64,000 nucleotides of DNA, from contig KB906767.1 in the NCBI GenBank assembly GCA_000381625.1, forward strand, positions 4,143,082-4,207,081, in the 5' to 3' direction. Of the stretch, positions 7,313 through 16,697 are shown piece after piece. The notes under the pieces are model-generated. The model saw nothing but the letters and a program-made list of their open reading frames with translations, made no database searches and was not told where the DNA came from. Origin of the DNA: Bryobacterales bacterium KBS 96. GTDB lineage: Bacteria; Acidobacteriota; Terriglobia; Bryobacterales; Bryobacteraceae. Numbering within the stretch: the stretch's first letter is position 1; each line of letters begins with the position of its first letter. Made by a program: the position numbers and the translations under genes.

Positions 7313-8944
7313 CTATCGAACTGCTTGCGGAGCCTCATACTCGGCGTAAGGGCCGGCAAAGTCTACGATGGCCGTTCCCGATTTGCCGCCGCTCGCCCCC
7401 TCGGCGCCGAAATGCCATATACGAGTCGCCACTTCGTCAATCAGATCCTCGTCATGGGTCACCAGCAGCACAGTCCCTTCGAACTTTTGCAGCGCCACAT
7501 TCAACGCGTTAATCGCCTCGAGATCCAGGTGATTTGTCGGCTCATCGAGCACCAGCACGTTCGGCTTCTGCAGCATCAGCTTGCAGAACATCAGCCGCGC
7601 CGCTTCGCCCCCTGATAGAGCTTCCGTGGGCTTCAGCCCTTCTTCTCCGCGAAACAGCATCTGACCAAGTAATCCGCGAATCTCTTCCCGCGATGCCTGC
7701 GGATCGTGCGAGTGCAGCCACTCTTCCACAGTCGTCCCATCCGGAATGCTGCCACGATGATCCTGTGCGAAGTAGCCGACCTGAACTTCATGTCCCCACT
7801 CCACGTCGCCTGAATCGAGGCCGACATCGGGGTCGGTTACGCCAGGCGCATTTGCCAGCAAAGCCTTCAGGAGCGTGGTCTTCCCCGCTCCGTTTCTGCC
7901 CATTAGGGCAATCTTTTCGCCGCGTGGCGCCGCTGCTGAAAACCCGTTGATGACCTTGAGCCCGTCATAGCCCTTCACGACATTTTTACATTCCAGAGCG
8001 TGCCGCCCCGATGGGCGCTTCTGCTCAAACCGGATGTACGGGCGCTGGATGTTCGAACGCGCCAGTTCCTGTGTTTGCAGCCGCTCCACTTCCTTCTTGC
8101 GGGAGGTCACCTGGCTTGCGCGGGTGCCGGCGGAAAACCGCGCAATAAATTCGTTGAGCTGCGAAATCTTCTTTTCGCGCTGCGCATTTTCTGCTTCAAT
8201 CCGCGAACGGATCTGCGTCTTTTGCAGCACCATGTCGTCGTATCCGCCCGGATACGCAATGATCGTTTGGTAATCGATATCCGCAATGTGCGTGCAAACG
8301 CCGTTCAGGAAATGCCGGTCGTGCGAAATCACGATCAGAACACCTTCGTACCTCGTCAAAAATTCCCGCAGCCAGTGAATCGATTCCAGATCGAGGTAGT
8401 TCGTAGGCTCGTCCAGCAGGAGGACTTGGGGATTTCCGAACAAAGCTTGCGCCAGCAGAACGCGCACCTTCTGTCCGCCTTGCAATTCGCCCATCGTTCG
8501 GTTGTGTAGCGGCTCCGGAATATCCAAGCCGTCGAGCAGAACCGCGGCATCGCTTTCCGCCGTATAACCGTCTTCTTCCGCGACAATTCCTTCCAGTTCG
8601 CCCAACCGCATCCCGTCGTTGTCGGTGAGATCCGTTTTGGAGTACAACTGTTCGCGCTCTTCGAGCGCTTTCCAAAGCGGCTGGTTCCCCATCACCACCG
8701 TATCGATCACGCGGAATTGATCGAATTGATACTGATCCTGCCGGAGTACGCCGACCTTTTTGGGGCGGACCACAGTGCCTTTTTGCGGTTCCAGTTCCCC
8801 CGAAAGTAGCTTCATGAAAGTCGATTTGCCTGCCCCATTCGGGCCGGTCAAACCGTAGCGGCGCCCTGTTTGAAACGTCGTGCTGACATCTTCAAACAAA
8901 ACTTTCCCGCCGTAGCGCATTGTGACATTGCTGGTTGAAATCAT
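7313..8944 (-). CDS. ABC-F family ATPase (YbiT-like)
   Basis: About 543 residues with two fused ABC domains and no membrane part, the mark of ABC-F translation factors. Walker A motifs are GPNGAGKST near residue 34 and GRNGAGKTT near 350. The Q-loop/signature pairs are ELQGGQ and ALSGGE, and Walker B is LLLDEPTN and LVLDEPTN. A charged linker (RIEAENAQREKKISQLNEF) joins the domains. These proteins act on the ribosome E-site; the sequence best resembles the YbiT branch. ATG at 8944 is preferred over an in-frame TTG 42 nt upstream because the ABC fold begins right after it. trpS lies upstream on the same strand, with a likely terminator between. Confidence 0.9.
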   Translation of the reverse strand: MISTSNVTMRYGGKVLFEDVSTTFQTGRRYGLTGPNGAGKSTFMKLLSGELEPQKGTVVRPKKVGVLRQDQYQFDQFRVIDTVVMGNQPLWKALEEREQLYSKTDLTDNDGMRLGELEGIVAEEDGYTAESDAAVLLDGLDIPEPLHNRTMGELQGGQKVRVLLAQALFGNPQVLLLDEPTNYLDLESIHWLREFLTRYEGVLIVISHDRHFLNGVCTHIADIDYQTIIAYPGGYDDMVLQKTQIRSRIEAENAQREKKISQLNEFIARFSAGTRASQVTSRKKEVERLQTQELARSNIQRPYIRFEQKRPSGRHALECKNVVKGYDGLKVINGFSAAAPRGEKIALMGRNGAGKTTLLKALLANAPGVTDPDVGLDSGDVEWGHEVQVGYFAQDHRGSIPDGTTVEEWLHSHDPQASREEIRGLLGQMLFRGEEGLKPTEALSGGEAARLMFCKLMLQKPNVLVLDEPTNHLDLEAINALNVALQKFEGTVLLVTHDEDLIDEVATRIWHFGAEGASGGKSGTAIVDFAGPYAEYEAPQAVR

Positions 8945-9026
8945 CGTGGGTGAACCTTTGAACCGAGGAACCGGAACTCCGCACAACTCGTTAGAAGAGA
9001 ACTAGGCTAGCGGAAATCGTACGAGT

Positions 9027-9048
9027 AAAACCCGGCTGGAGAGCCGGT
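9027..9048 (-). terminator. Probable terminator of trpS
   Basis: On the minus strand a CCGGCT/AGCCGG stem with a 4-nt loop (9032-9047) is followed by TTTTAC. It lies about 110 bp after the trpS stop and before the ABC-F start, so it would separate the two genes. Confidence 0.5.
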
Positions 9049-9160
9049 TCCACGAGCGAACACTGTGGACTGGCAAGCGCCGAAAGCTCTCCTGCGGAAA
9101 CTTACCTCCATTTTAGCAGCCTGGACTGCCTCGTAGCGAGTCTGCCTATCGCGCCTCTCC

Positions 9161-10144
9161 TCACCTATTCGCCACATACAAGCCCATTGCCCGCTTGGCA
9201 TTCCTGATCGTGTTCTCCGCGATCGGCAGAACACGCCGTTGCCCTTCGAGCAGCACCGAATCTATGTAACCGCGATCGGCAGTGATTTCACGGTATTTCC
9301 GCTGGATCGGCTCTAGCCGGGAGACAACCGCTTCGGCCACCAATTTCTTAAAATCGCCGTATCTCATGCCTGCGACCGAATTCTTCGTTATGAATGGATC
9401 GCAGGCGTGTGCAATGGTGAACAGATTTGCAACCCCCGGGCCCATATTTTCGGGATCGACGGCGGGCTGAGAGTCCGTTGTGGCACGCGCGATCTTCTTA
9501 CGGACAATGCTTGGCTCATCGAGCAGCGCGATAGCGTGATTTGTTCCCGATACCGATTTGCTCATTTTCGTGGTGGGGTCGTCCAGGCCCATAATGCGCG
9601 CGCCGACGGCCGGCAGACGCGTTTCCGGCATGACGAATGTGTCGCCGTACATCGAGTTGAACCGCTGCGCGATGTCGCGAGCGAGTTCCAGATGCTGGCT
9701 CTGATCCTCGCCAACGGGAACGATCTTCGCCTGATATACCAGAATATCGGCGGCCATCAGAACGGGATATTGCAGCAGCCCGGCGCCCACGGTCTCCTGC
9801 TTCTCCGCTTTCGCCTTGTATTGCGTCATCCTGTTCAGCCAGCCAAGCGGAGTGACACAGGTGAGCATCCATGCGAGTTCAGCGTGGCCGGAAACGCTCG
9901 ATTGCACCACGATCGACGACTCTTGCGGGTCGATTCCCGCTGCAATAAACAGCGCCGCGGTTTCGCGGATCTTTTCCGCAAGCTCTTTCGGATCTTGATA
10001 CACCGTGATCGCGTGCAAATCGACGATGCAGAAGATGCTCTCGTAATTGCTCTGGATTTCCGCCCAGTTCTTCAGAGCCCCCAGATAGTTGCCTAAGTGA
10101 AGCTGACCGCTGGGTTGAACGCCAGAGAGAACACGTGCCTTCAT
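9161..10144 (-). CDS. trpS: Tryptophan--tRNA ligase
   Basis: 327 residues counted from the ATG at 10144, the normal size for bacterial TrpS. The class I signatures are clear: SGVQPSGQLHLGNYLG at the N-terminus (HIGH variant HLGN at 16-19) and TKMSKS near residue 195. GEDQSQHLELARDIAQRFN and the GAGLLQYPVLMAADILVY block are characteristic of TrpS. A longer in-frame extension upstream has arginine-rich, non-conserved sequence and overlaps the divergent methyltransferase gene, so it is not part of the protein. It charges tRNA-Trp in the cytoplasm. No unusual residues were seen. Confidence 0.96.
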   Translation of the reverse strand: MKARVLSGVQPSGQLHLGNYLGALKNWAEIQSNYESIFCIVDLHAITVYQDPKELAEKIRETAALFIAAGIDPQESSIVVQSSVSGHAELAWMLTCVTPLGWLNRMTQYKAKAEKQETVGAGLLQYPVLMAADILVYQAKIVPVGEDQSQHLELARDIAQRFNSMYGDTFVMPETRLPAVGARIMGLDDPTTKMSKSVSGTNHAIALLDEPSIVRKKIARATTDSQPAVDPENMGPGVANLFTIAHACDPFITKNSVAGMRYGDFKKLVAEAVVSRLEPIQRKYREITADRGYIDSVLLEGQRRVLPIAENTIRNAKRAMGLYVANR

Positions 10145-10173
10145 GATGGTAGGAGAAACTCTTATCGTAAGGG

Positions 10174-11394
10174 ATGAAACCTCTCGAAACAAAAAATCGG
10201 AAGACAACGGTCGACGTGGAGAAGTGGGTTTATGGCGGCGACGCGCTATCGCGCATCGACGGCCAGGTCCTGCTGACGCCGTTCGCGTTGCCCGGCGAGC
10301 GCATCGAAGTCGAGCCGGAAGGCGCCAAGGGAAACTTGCTGCGTGCTCGCTCAATGCAGGTGATCGAGCCATCTCCACGGCGCGTTGAGCCGCAATGCGA
10401 GTACTTCGGCCGCTGCGGCGGTTGCCAATATCAACACGCCGACTACGCCTATCAGATCGGGCAAAAAGTGGCGATTCTGCGCGAAACCCTGCGCCGGCTT
10501 GGCGGCATTGCGTTCGAGGATGAAATCCCTACCATCGCCGGCGACCCCTGGCGCTATCGCAATCGCATTCAGCTTCATTTCGATCGGGGCCGTGTTGGTT
10601 TCCGGCTCCACAACTCTCACGACCTTTGCCCGATTACGCACTGCCCTATTTCATCGCCCAAGCTGAATGACGCAATTGCAGTTCTGGCTGGCGCCGTGAA
10701 ACGGCCGGGATGGCCGCGCTTTCTACGGTCGTTGGAGTTGTTTACTAACGAGAAGGAAATACAGCTAAACGTTATCGAGGCTGACCGTCCTGTTGCCGCC
10801 CGCTTTTTCACCTGGTGCGCCGAGCTTATTCCGGGGACCGTGCCGGGAGCCCTCGAATACCAAAGCGCCGGGCATACCCTCCGCATCAGCCGCGGCGCTT
10901 TTTTTCAGGTGAACCGGTTTCTGATCGATGCCCTCGCCGCGGAGGTTCTCGGTAACCGGGAAGGCGGGTCTGTCGTTGACCTCTATGCAGGCGTGGGATT
11001 ATTTTCATTGCCGCTTGCAACGCGTTTTGCTCGGGTCGACGCGGTAGAACGCGGGCTTTCCGCCTATCGCGATCTCGAAACCAACGTAGCCGTCGTCGCA
11101 GAGCGAGTGTTTCCGGCGCGCGCCTCGACCGAAGACTACTTGCGTACTTTGGCAGCGCCGCCAGATGCCATTGTTGCCGATCCGCCTCGCGCGGGATTGG
11201 GCCCCGAAGTCACCGCCGAACTGCTACGCATTGGTGCGCCCCAATTGACAATTGTGAGCTGCGATCCAGCTACACTCGCTCGCGATCTGAAAGTGCTCAC
11301 GTCTCTTTACAAGATCGAACGCCTGGCGCTGGTCGATTTATTCCCGCAAACGTTTCACTTCGAGACCGTCGCTCATCTGGCGGTGAATCGCTGA
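10174..11394 (+). CDS. rlmD: RlmD/RumA-type (uracil-5)-RNA methyltransferase
   Basis: 406 residues. The protein opens with a TRAM-like RNA-binding domain (residues 8-65). An iron-sulfur cysteine cluster follows, C75-x5-C81-x2-C84, with the fourth ligand in LCPITHCP near 150. The SAM-binding core is VVDLYAGVGLFSLPLA, then DPPRAGL and the catalytic SCDPATLARDL motif near the C-terminus. This is the m5U methyltransferase family that modifies 23S rRNA (U1939 in RlmD); the exact site is inferred, and TrmA or RlmC activity cannot be excluded. Its start is 29 bp from divergent trpS, and its 3' end overlaps the convergent VWA gene by 22 bp. Confidence 0.85.
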   Translation: MKPLETKNRKTTVDVEKWVYGGDALSRIDGQVLLTPFALPGERIEVEPEGAKGNLLRARSMQVIEPSPRRVEPQCEYFGRCGGCQYQHADYAYQIGQKVAILRETLRRLGGIAFEDEIPTIAGDPWRYRNRIQLHFDRGRVGFRLHNSHDLCPITHCPISSPKLNDAIAVLAGAVKRPGWPRFLRSLELFTNEKEIQLNVIEADRPVAARFFTWCAELIPGTVPGALEYQSAGHTLRISRGAFFQVNRFLIDALAAEVLGNREGGSVVDLYAGVGLFSLPLATRFARVDAVERGLSAYRDLETNVAVVAERVFPARASTEDYLRTLAAPPDAIVADPPRAGLGPEVTAELLRIGAPQLTIVSCDPATLARDLKVLTSLYKIERLALVDLFPQTFHFETVAHLAVNR

Positions 11395-13865
11395 AACAAT
11401 CCGCGCCACTTGCGAACCACTAATTCGGCAACCGTCAACGCGATCGCCAGCGCGAGCAGGGTCGGCCAGAGTCGCCATGTAGTCGATAACGACCGGCCGT
11501 TATTGCTGAAAACATCGCGTGGAGCAGGGTTGAATTCGCCTCCGGTCAGTGCCGCAATCTGCCGTAATAGCGAGGCATTCGAGCCGTAGTCGAGCATTTC
11601 CTCTTGTTGACGGTACAAACCGATCTCCGGGAATGTGGCGGTGGGCTCAAGCGGACGGATACGGAATAGCCCGCGCAATTCACCGAGGTGCAAACGCCCG
11701 CGATACGCGCCTGGCGCTGTCCGAACCACCTCGATCGGCTTCTCATACCCGTTCGGACCCATTACGTATATTTGCGGCGGCGTCGTGGGATCCGGCATGC
11801 CCGGCCCTAGATGATATTCGGCGATCAGATCCTGATTCACCTGATCGAAATGCGCCAGTGCCTCCGATTTTGCGGAGTGAGGCAGAAGATCGCGCGTGAT
11901 ATTGATCCAGAATTTGTCGTATCCGGGCCAGGTCATCCAATCCGCCGCCCATCGGCTCTTGGCATCGGACGTGAACACGGCGGCGCGCCCCAATCCGTAC
12001 TGCCACCGCACATACAGGGGATCTTTCTTTTCCGGATCAATCGACAGGATCGTGTCGGCTGTCGGTTTCGATACGAAGCGCGTATAGCCCTTCAGCGCCG
12101 GTGCCGATGCGATGTCGATGCCGTCCAGCACTTCCGCCTTCATATCCACAATCGGCTTTAAAGCCCGTTCAACAGCGGTCGATCCCGTGTACTCCAGAAC
12201 ATCTTTAAGCAGAATCTGCTCCAGGCCTTGCGGTTCGTTCAGGAAATAGCTTTTCCCGCCGGCGGTTGCCGCAATCTTTTCCAGATAACTGCGATTGACA
12301 TCCTGGCCGAGGCCAACGGTGGAGATGGTCAGATTGTGAGCCTGCGCGGCGGTGGCGAGTTCGAGACTGTCGCCTTCTTCGGAAATCCCGTCAGTCAGTA
12401 GCACAATATGCCGGTAGGTCGCGTGCGTGGCCAGCACTTTCCGGTAAGCTTCCGTCAGCGCCGGGGCGATCTGCGTGCCGCCGTCAGGCGTAATCCCTGA
12501 AATCAGCCGTTTGATTAGCGACTTGTCTTCAGCGCGCCGGATCGGCACCGCCCACTGATATGAGTTGTCGAAGATCAAGACACCGATCAGATCCATCGGG
12601 CGCAAGTGATCCACAACCCCGATTGCGGAAAGCCGGGCCAGCTCAATCTTTCTACCTTCCATGGAAGAAGACTTGTCGATGATCAGCGCAACGCACGTGC
12701 CTTCCGGAGTCCTTGGCGGCGCCAGCTTTGCGGGTAACGCCTGGTCGAGCGCGTCCATCTGCTTGTCTTCCTTGTAGGCCTGCTTTTCACCGCCGATCAA
12801 CAAAAGACCGCCGCCGTCCTTCACGTACGTTTGAAGGCGCTGCTTCTGGTCATGGGAGAGCAGATTCAGGTTCAGGTTGTTCAATATGATGAGTTGAAAG
12901 TTGTCGAGCGGTGAATTCAGCAGCCCGGGATCGCTCTTCACGTCGAACTGAGCGTCGCCAAGAGCCTCCATCAGGTTCCGGTCGGTTTGTCGCGGGTCTT
13001 CGGATATATAGAGAACCTGCGGCCTATTAAGATCGATGGCCTGCTCGAACTCTGTGCTGCCTCCGCCCGGCAGCGTGATCCGCCCGGCAACCGAGGTGAT
13101 ACCGCTTGTATTGATGCGAGCATGCACGTGTACAGGTGTAACCCCCTCCGCCAGCGTCACGGGATTGTCCCCCAGGGGCTTCCCGTCGGCGCTTAGCAAC
13201 ACCGCGCCCTGGCCGGCCGCGGTGGATTGCACCGATAGATCGATGGGAATTTCCTCGCCGGAGTAGGCCGCGTGCGGCATCGACACCGAGAGCACACGAA
13301 GTCCTGTCTGCTCCCGCCCCTCCAGGCTGAACGCGTCGACCGGGATCCCCAGGCGCTGTAATTGTGCGATGGCCCGAGCGCTGCTTCCCTCGTTCTCCTT
13401 GCCGTCGCTGATAAGGACCAGCTTGGGAATGCGGCCCGCTGGAATCGCGGCTACGCCCTCGCGGAGAGCTGCTTCAAGGTCGGTACCCTGGCCTCCTTCC
13501 CGCGCGGTTCGCTCCAGTCGCCAGCCGTTGCGCACTTCTTCAGGCTTCAGGGCCCGGACCTGTCGCGCAAACGGGACAACTCGCATCCAGTTTCCACCCT
13601 TTTCTCGCGCCATCACATTGACGAGAGAGGCCGCGCGGTTGAGATCCGTGTCCGAGATGCTGCCGGACGTATCCACGAGCACCACAACGCCTGTCTTCGT
13701 TTCGGGCATTCTGAGCGAGGGTTCGGAGAAGGCTAGAAAAATCGCCACAAAGCTGAGCATCTTCAAACAAAAAGGTAGTCTTCTGCTGGTCCGGGGCCAC
13801 TCCCGGATGGCATAGCCAAGCGGAAGCGCCACAAGTAGCAGCGCGAATGGATGCGCAAACGTCAT
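11373..13865 (-). CDS. Membrane protein with two VWA domains and an amidotransferase-like domain
   Basis: About 830 residues. Two N-terminal membrane helices (1-20, 33-47) are followed by a first VWA domain with intact MIDAS (VVLVDTSGSIS, D65-S67-S69). A glutamine-amidotransferase-like alpha/beta segment comes next (VLYISEDPRQTD, then GGGLLLIGGEKQAY), then a second VWA domain with MIDAS DKSSS near residue 397, a beta-rich region and a C-terminal membrane helix (LWPTLLALAIALTVAELVV). Its ATG overlaps the stop of the upstream BatA-like gene (ATGA), so the two are translationally coupled. It is the last gene of a MoxR-DUF58-BatA-VWA operon; such operons are linked to envelope stress or protein maturation, but the exact task is unknown. 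Confidence 0.8.
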   Translation of the reverse strand: MTFAHPFALLLVALPLGYAIREWPRTSRRLPFCLKMLSFVAIFLAFSEPSLRMPETKTGVVVLVDTSGSISDTDLNRAASLVNVMAREKGGNWMRVVPFARQVRALKPEEVRNGWRLERTAREGGQGTDLEAALREGVAAIPAGRIPKLVLISDGKENEGSSARAIAQLQRLGIPVDAFSLEGREQTGLRVLSVSMPHAAYSGEEIPIDLSVQSTAAGQGAVLLSADGKPLGDNPVTLAEGVTPVHVHARINTSGITSVAGRITLPGGGSTEFEQAIDLNRPQVLYISEDPRQTDRNLMEALGDAQFDVKSDPGLLNSPLDNFQLIILNNLNLNLLSHDQKQRLQTYVKDGGGLLLIGGEKQAYKEDKQMDALDQALPAKLAPPRTPEGTCVALIIDKSSSMEGRKIELARLSAIGVVDHLRPMDLIGVLIFDNSYQWAVPIRRAEDKSLIKRLISGITPDGGTQIAPALTEAYRKVLATHATYRHIVLLTDGISEEGDSLELATAAQAHNLTISTVGLGQDVNRSYLEKIAATAGGKSYFLNEPQGLEQILLKDVLEYTGSTAVERALKPIVDMKAEVLDGIDIASAPALKGYTRFVSKPTADTILSIDPEKKDPLYVRWQYGLGRAAVFTSDAKSRWAADWMTWPGYDKFWINITRDLLPHSAKSEALAHFDQVNQDLIAEYHLGPGMPDPTTPPQIYVMGPNGYEKPIEVVRTAPGAYRGRLHLGELRGLFRIRPLEPTATFPEIGLYRQQEEMLDYGSNASLLRQIAALTGGEFNPAPRDVFSNNGRSLSTTWRLWPTLLALAIALTVAELVVRKWRGLFQRFTAR

Positions 13866-15781
13866 TTGTTGGCCAGCTCCTCTCTCGGTGACGGACTGGA
13901 TTCAGAACGTGCCGTGCGGCGCCGTAGCCGCAAAGGCCGTTGCTGGCCAAAGAACAACCACTCGATCAGCAGTGCGAGACCGCCGAGAGCAGCAAGCCAT
14001 TTCCACAAATCGAGGGCAGAGGGAGCAAACCAGTAGGTGCGCGGCAGTTCCCGAGGAGTGGCGGCCGGCGGTTGCCACGCGAATTCCGCCATGCCCGGCA
14101 GCGTCAGAGAAAGCACGCGCTCCCGATCGTTCGAGAGAACGCGCACTACACTGGGCCGCACCGTATAGAGCTGCAACACGCCGTTTCGAACCGTGAAGGG
14201 CACGGCCAAGCCGCGATCGTCGACAATTTTCAAAGTCTGCGCGGATTCCTTGGCATCCAGAGGAACGGAGGCCAGGCCGACGGCGCCCGCCGTCAGTTGA
14301 AAGGCGCGAAAGCTCTCCGGCTCCAACCAGCGCAACAGATTTGCGAACAGCAGAGGGGTTGAAACTTCAAAGCGCAGCGGACCGTTCATTGGATCGAAGC
14401 CGATCACGGCGGAACGCGCACGATCCGCGGTTCCCCCCTGCGCTACTACGACGGGGCCCTCATCGGTGCTGGCAACGGGAATCCCTCCCGTTACGCTCTC
14501 GAAAATTTCAGCGCTCGGCAGGCGCAATTCCTTGCTGTGAAGTCCGGCGCCCAGCGGGGTTTCCGTGTGCCACCGGTTCAGTATTGCGTCCGTTTGGGTT
14601 GCTGCGACGGGAACGGGCGAGTCCTTCGCGGGCGGCATGATCCAGAGACTCGGAAGCTGGGGCGGAGACTGGGGAGCCATGCCATCCAACAGCAGGACAT
14701 CCGCGTTGGGATGAGGCGTGTACTGGTCGGGCCTGCTGTAGATTGCATGCAATCGCGGATTCGAATCGAGCAACGGCCGCCAGGCGTCGGGTCGCGACGA
14801 GAAGACCGCGACCTGCAGCAACCCGGCGGGCGGTAATTCCACTTCGGCGTGATCGTCTGATGGAAGAGAATCCCCCGGCGTGATCCGGGCGGCGAGTGTT
14901 CCGGCGCCGCTCGTCGAAAACCGGTATTCGGCGCTGCCGCTTTCGCCAGCCTGGAGCGAAATCCGGCGAGGCTCGAATTCCGAGCCCGCGAACCGGACGT
15001 GCAAAACTACGTTGCGCGCCTGTGCTCCGTAATTACGCAACGCGATGGATGCTTCCCATAGATTTGCGGCGGATTCAGAGCGGCGCAATCCAATCCCGCG
15101 TATGCCAACGTTCTCCGAGCTGGCTTCCACGGTCACCACGCGCAATCCAGGTGTTGCGGCGGGCATGTCGTCGGAATTCGCGATCCGGGCCGCTCCGATA
15201 TAGACGATTTCGCCGCGGCCGCTGCCGGACCAATGCAACGCTCGCGTTGCCGATTCCAAACCTTGCCGCAGATTCAACGCGGTAAACGAGGGTTGGCTCG
15301 CCGCGATCGCCTGAAACGACTGCTTGCGATCATTCGTAAAGCTCGTCGCCGGCGTCGTGAGGCCATCCGTTCGCATCACTATCAACCGGTCCCGCGGTGG
15401 AAGCGACGCCACATACGCCAAGGCCTTCTGTTTCGCTTCGTCCAGCAGATTGGAAGCGCCGTTCCGCTGCGCCATCCACGATGACGTGTCGAGCAGCAGA
15501 ACATGATCCTGGCCCGCTTGTTCGCGGCTGCCCCATTGTAGTTGTGCGATCGCCAGCAGCAGCAACAACAGGCCGAGCAACTGTAGCGCCAGCGACCAGG
15601 GGTCTCGTACCCGCTTGCGCCGGCGCTGCTCGTCCACACGGGAAGCATCCACCCAGAAACGCAAGGTCGAGACGATTCGCTTCCGTTTCGCGCGATCCAG
15701 CAGATAGAGCGCGGTAATGATCCCGGACAGCGCGGCGAGCAGTGCGGCAAATTCGCCGAGCGTGAGATTCAGAAAAAACAT
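13862..15781 (-). CDS. BatA-like membrane protein with a degenerate VWA domain
   Basis: 639 residues. The N-terminus is the BatA-type helix-loop-helix (LGEFAALLAALSGIITALYL, then RAKRKRIVSTLRFW) with a second helix near 60-80 (LALQLLGLLLLLLAIAQL). A VWA-type segment begins at LLLDTSSWMA, where the MIDAS pattern D-x-S-x-S reads D-T-S-S-W, so metal binding is probably lost or weakened. A long extracytoplasmic beta-rich region follows and a helix near 600 (LWKWLAALGGLALLIEWLFF) ends the protein. It starts 6 nt after the DUF58 stop and its own stop overlaps the next gene start, so it lies in the middle of the operon. Confidence 0.78.
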   Translation of the reverse strand: MFFLNLTLGEFAALLAALSGIITALYLLDRAKRKRIVSTLRFWVDASRVDEQRRRKRVRDPWSLALQLLGLLLLLLAIAQLQWGSREQAGQDHVLLLDTSSWMAQRNGASNLLDEAKQKALAYVASLPPRDRLIVMRTDGLTTPATSFTNDRKQSFQAIAASQPSFTALNLRQGLESATRALHWSGSGRGEIVYIGAARIANSDDMPAATPGLRVVTVEASSENVGIRGIGLRRSESAANLWEASIALRNYGAQARNVVLHVRFAGSEFEPRRISLQAGESGSAEYRFSTSGAGTLAARITPGDSLPSDDHAEVELPPAGLLQVAVFSSRPDAWRPLLDSNPRLHAIYSRPDQYTPHPNADVLLLDGMAPQSPPQLPSLWIMPPAKDSPVPVAATQTDAILNRWHTETPLGAGLHSKELRLPSAEIFESVTGGIPVASTDEGPVVVAQGGTADRARSAVIGFDPMNGPLRFEVSTPLLFANLLRWLEPESFRAFQLTAGAVGLASVPLDAKESAQTLKIVDDRGLAVPFTVRNGVLQLYTVRPSVVRVLSNDRERVLSLTLPGMAEFAWQPPAATPRELPRTYWFAPSALDLWKWLAALGGLALLIEWLFFGQQRPLRLRRRTARSESSPSPREELANK

Positions 15782-15787
15782 GCTGGC

Positions 15788-16681
15788 CTAGGCCACACCC
15801 TGCGTGCGCACAAGCGCCCCGAAAATCGATTCTTCGAGCGAAGCGCTGCTCGGAAGTCCCGCATAACGGCCGCCATTTCGTAGCGCCAGGCGGCGAATTT
15901 CGCCGGCATACGCGTCGAATGCATTTGTGTACTCGCTTCGCGTGTCGTTGCTCAGCCCAAGCTTCAGAACGTCGCCGGTTTCGGCATCCACGAGTTCCAT
16001 TTCGCCATCTCCGGCCGGAACGCGATCTTCATCTCCCCACACCTGAATCAGATACAACTCGTGACCGAAGTCCGCCAGATATTGCAGCGGATGCAGGCAA
16101 TCTCCGTCGTCCAGAAAATCGGAAATAACGATGAGTAGTCCGCGTTGTGAATACTCGCCGATAAATTGCCGGACTGCGTCCAGATACTTTGTACGGCCTT
16201 TGGGCTCGAGCAGCCGCAAGAATTCTTCAGCCGGCTGAAAGCGATGGCGCCCGCCTCCGCAGAGGAAGGGATCCAGAAGCTTGGTGGAAAACGGCTGTAG
16301 CGTAATGGTGTCGAGACGAACCAGGCCGATGTAGCAAAGCGCCGCCGCCAGTTTTCTGGCAAAATCGAACTTCGATAGCTGGCCTGGCGTGTGGCCGGCC
16401 GTCATCGATGCGCTTGTATCGAGCATCAAACGCACCGGAACGCGTGGCTCTACCTGGAACATCTTCAGGAAAAGCTTCTCGAGGCGCATGTACGCGCGCC
16501 AGTTGACGGCGCGCAGGTCGTCGCCGTGATGGAATAGGCGATGATCGAGAAACTCCTGGCCCGATCCACCGAACCGCGAGGGATTGTGGCCGCCGACAAG
16601 CCCGGAAAACGACTTGTTCCAGTGCAGCGTCAGCCGCTCTAATCGCTCGAGAAACGTGCTGTCGAGGAGCGGTTCGTGCAT
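15788..16681 (-). CDS. DUF58 domain protein (VWA-like fold)
   Basis: 297 residues, fully soluble. The DUF58 block is clear: GLVGGHNPSRFGGSGQEFLD, then HHGDDLRAVNWRAYMRLEKL and VPVRLMLDTSASMTAG with an intact MIDAS-like DTSAS near residue 88, and LLIVISDFLDDGD later on. DUF58 proteins work with MoxR ATPases, which lie directly upstream (16-nt gap), and with VWA membrane proteins, which follow. The order moxR-DUF58-batA-like-VWA is the standard arrangement. The function is regulatory or chaperone-like by analogy. Confidence 0.87.
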   Translation of the reverse strand: MHEPLLDSTFLERLERLTLHWNKSFSGLVGGHNPSRFGGSGQEFLDHRLFHHGDDLRAVNWRAYMRLEKLFLKMFQVEPRVPVRLMLDTSASMTAGHTPGQLSKFDFARKLAAALCYIGLVRLDTITLQPFSTKLLDPFLCGGGRHRFQPAEEFLRLLEPKGRTKYLDAVRQFIGEYSQRGLLIVISDFLDDGDCLHPLQYLADFGHELYLIQVWGDEDRVPAGDGEMELVDAETGDVLKLGLSNDTRSEYTNAFDAYAGEIRRLALRNGGRYAGLPSSASLEESIFGALVRTQGVA

Positions 16682-16697
16682 GGTGGTCCTGGTTCGT